Assembly: GCA_937902305.1 (NCBI GenBank)
Contig: CALDHV010000172.1
Location: 1 to 7,332 of the forward strand
DNA: 7,332 nt
Direction of reading: 5' to 3'
From: an uncultured Clostridia bacterium
GTDB taxonomy: Bacteria; Bacillota; Clostridia; Oscillospirales; Acutalibacteraceae
Made by a program: the position numbers and the translations under genes. Shown in pieces: positions 6,665 through 7,332 of the stretch (positions are counted from its first letter, which is position 1; every line of letters starts with the position of its first letter). The notes beneath the pieces are model-generated. The model made no database searches, was not told where the DNA came from, and was given only the letters and a program-made list of their open reading frames with translations.

Positions 6665-7332
6665 TCATTCGTTTTCCGCGCAGAAAAGCGGAGTGGACAA
6701 ATACCGCTCCCCGGTATCCGGCAACAGGGCGACAACAGTTTTGCCGGCGTTTTCCGGGCGTTTTGCCACCCGGAATGCGGCACAGACCGCCGCTCCGGCA
6801 GTGATGCCGGTCAGCAGTCCCTCTCGATGCGCAAGCGCCCTGCCATAAGTATATGCCTCGTCATCGGTGATCGGTATGATCTCATCCAACAGCGCCATAT
6901 CCAGCACCGCCGGGACAAAATTGGCACCGATGCCCTGCAAGCCGTGCGCGCCGGGCTTGCCGCCCGCCAAAACGCGGGAATTGGCAGGCTCCACGCCGAT
7001 GATCTGCACGGCGGGGTTTTGCTCCTTGAGATACCGCGCGACCCCGGTGATGGTGCCACCGGTACCCACACCCGCGACGAAAATATCCACCTTGCCATCG
7101 GTATCCCGCCATATTTCGGGGCCGGTGGAGGCGTAGTGCGCCGCCGGATTGGAGGGATTGTCAAATTGTCCGGGGATGTAACTGCCGGGGATGGCGGCGG
7201 CAAGCTCATTCGCCTTGTCGATCGCGCCCGCCATACCGCGGGAGCCGTCGGTCAGCACCACCTCGGCGCCATACGCCTTCGCAAGGCGGATGCGCTCGGC
7301 GCTCATGTTGTCCGGCATCACGAGAATCATGT
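6665..7332 (-). CDS. cysK: Cysteine synthase (O-acetylserine sulfhydrylase), 5' end outside window
   Basis: PLP-dependent cytoplasmic enzyme that makes L-cysteine from O-acetylserine and sulfide. About 222 residues of the C-terminal part are seen. The upstream portion (roughly 85-95 residues, with the catalytic PLP lysine and the TSGNTG substrate loop) lies past the right edge, so the Met at 7330 is internal: it falls in the stretch preceding MPDNMSAERIRLAKAYGAE. Visible family blocks, numbered from that Met, are QFDNPSNPAAHY at 55-66, the phosphate-binding GVGTGGTITG at 87-96, HGLQGIGANFVP at 129-140, TGITAGAA at 174-181 and LPDTGERYLST at 203-213. These fit CysK better than cystathionine beta-synthase or threonine synthase. 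The stop TGA is at 6665-6667, 44 bp before copA, with no terminator visible, so read-through into copA is likely. Confidence 0.95.
   Translation of the reverse strand, partial: MILVMPDNMSAERIRLAKAYGAEVVLTDGSRGMAGAIDKANELAAAIPGSYIPGQFDNPSNPAAHYASTGPEIWRDTDGKVDIFVAGVGTGGTITGVARYLKEQNPAVQIIGVEPANSRVLAGGKPGAHGLQGIGANFVPAVLDMALLDEIIPITDDEAYTYGRALAHREGLLTGITAGAAVCAAFRVAKRPENAGKTVVALLPDTGERYLSTPLFCAENE

Noticed and set aside
6665..7330. cysK starting at the Met encoded at 7330
   Set aside because: The residues after it align to the middle of cysteine synthase, so the true start lies beyond the right edge.

Overview
The window is 7.3 kb in which every credible gene is on the minus strand. Read in transcription order (right to left) it holds: the 3' two thirds of a cysteine synthase gene (cysK), a copper-exporting P1B-type ATPase (copA) with a copper-chaperone-like domain fused to its C-terminus, a pair of membrane proteins with bacterial PH domains (ydbS/ydbT type), a TlyA-family rRNA 2'-O-methyltransferase, and a lipid-anchored tyrosine-phosphatase-like lipoprotein. 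At the left edge is a fragment of a different gene, rsmE.

The bulk of the window is GC-rich, with strong AGGAGG-type ribosome sites, frequent GTG/TTG starts and tightly packed co-directional genes. The YdbS/YdbT pair, the lipoprotein and the CopA type fit a Gram-positive Firmicute, most likely an uncultured GC-rich Clostridia (gut Oscillospiraceae/Christensenellales-like) organism. This assignment is inference from style and gene content; no marker gene fixes it.

cysK, copA, ydbS, ydbT and tlyA look like one transcription unit: gaps are 44 and 15 bp, then come a 4-bp GTGA overlap and a 23-bp overlap. The phosphatase gene follows after a 67-bp gap that contains its own sigma-A-like promoter. 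No terminator, regulator gene, RNA gene, mobile element, CRISPR or long repeat is visible, and no gap over 300 bases lacks a gene.

The two most notable points are these. (1) copA carries a complete 66-residue CopZ-like domain that begins at an ATG with its own Shine-Dalgarno-like sequence, so one gene may yield both a fused transporter and a free chaperone. (2) About the first 142 bases are roughly 29% G+C and encode the middle of RsmE with its 5' half missing. They abut the phosphatase stop codon directly, which points to a chimeric assembly join or a recombination breakpoint. The extracytoplasmic phosphatase is also unusual: lipobox, low-complexity linker, FN3-like domain, then a phosphatase domain whose P-loop has Leu where MptpB-type enzymes have Lys.
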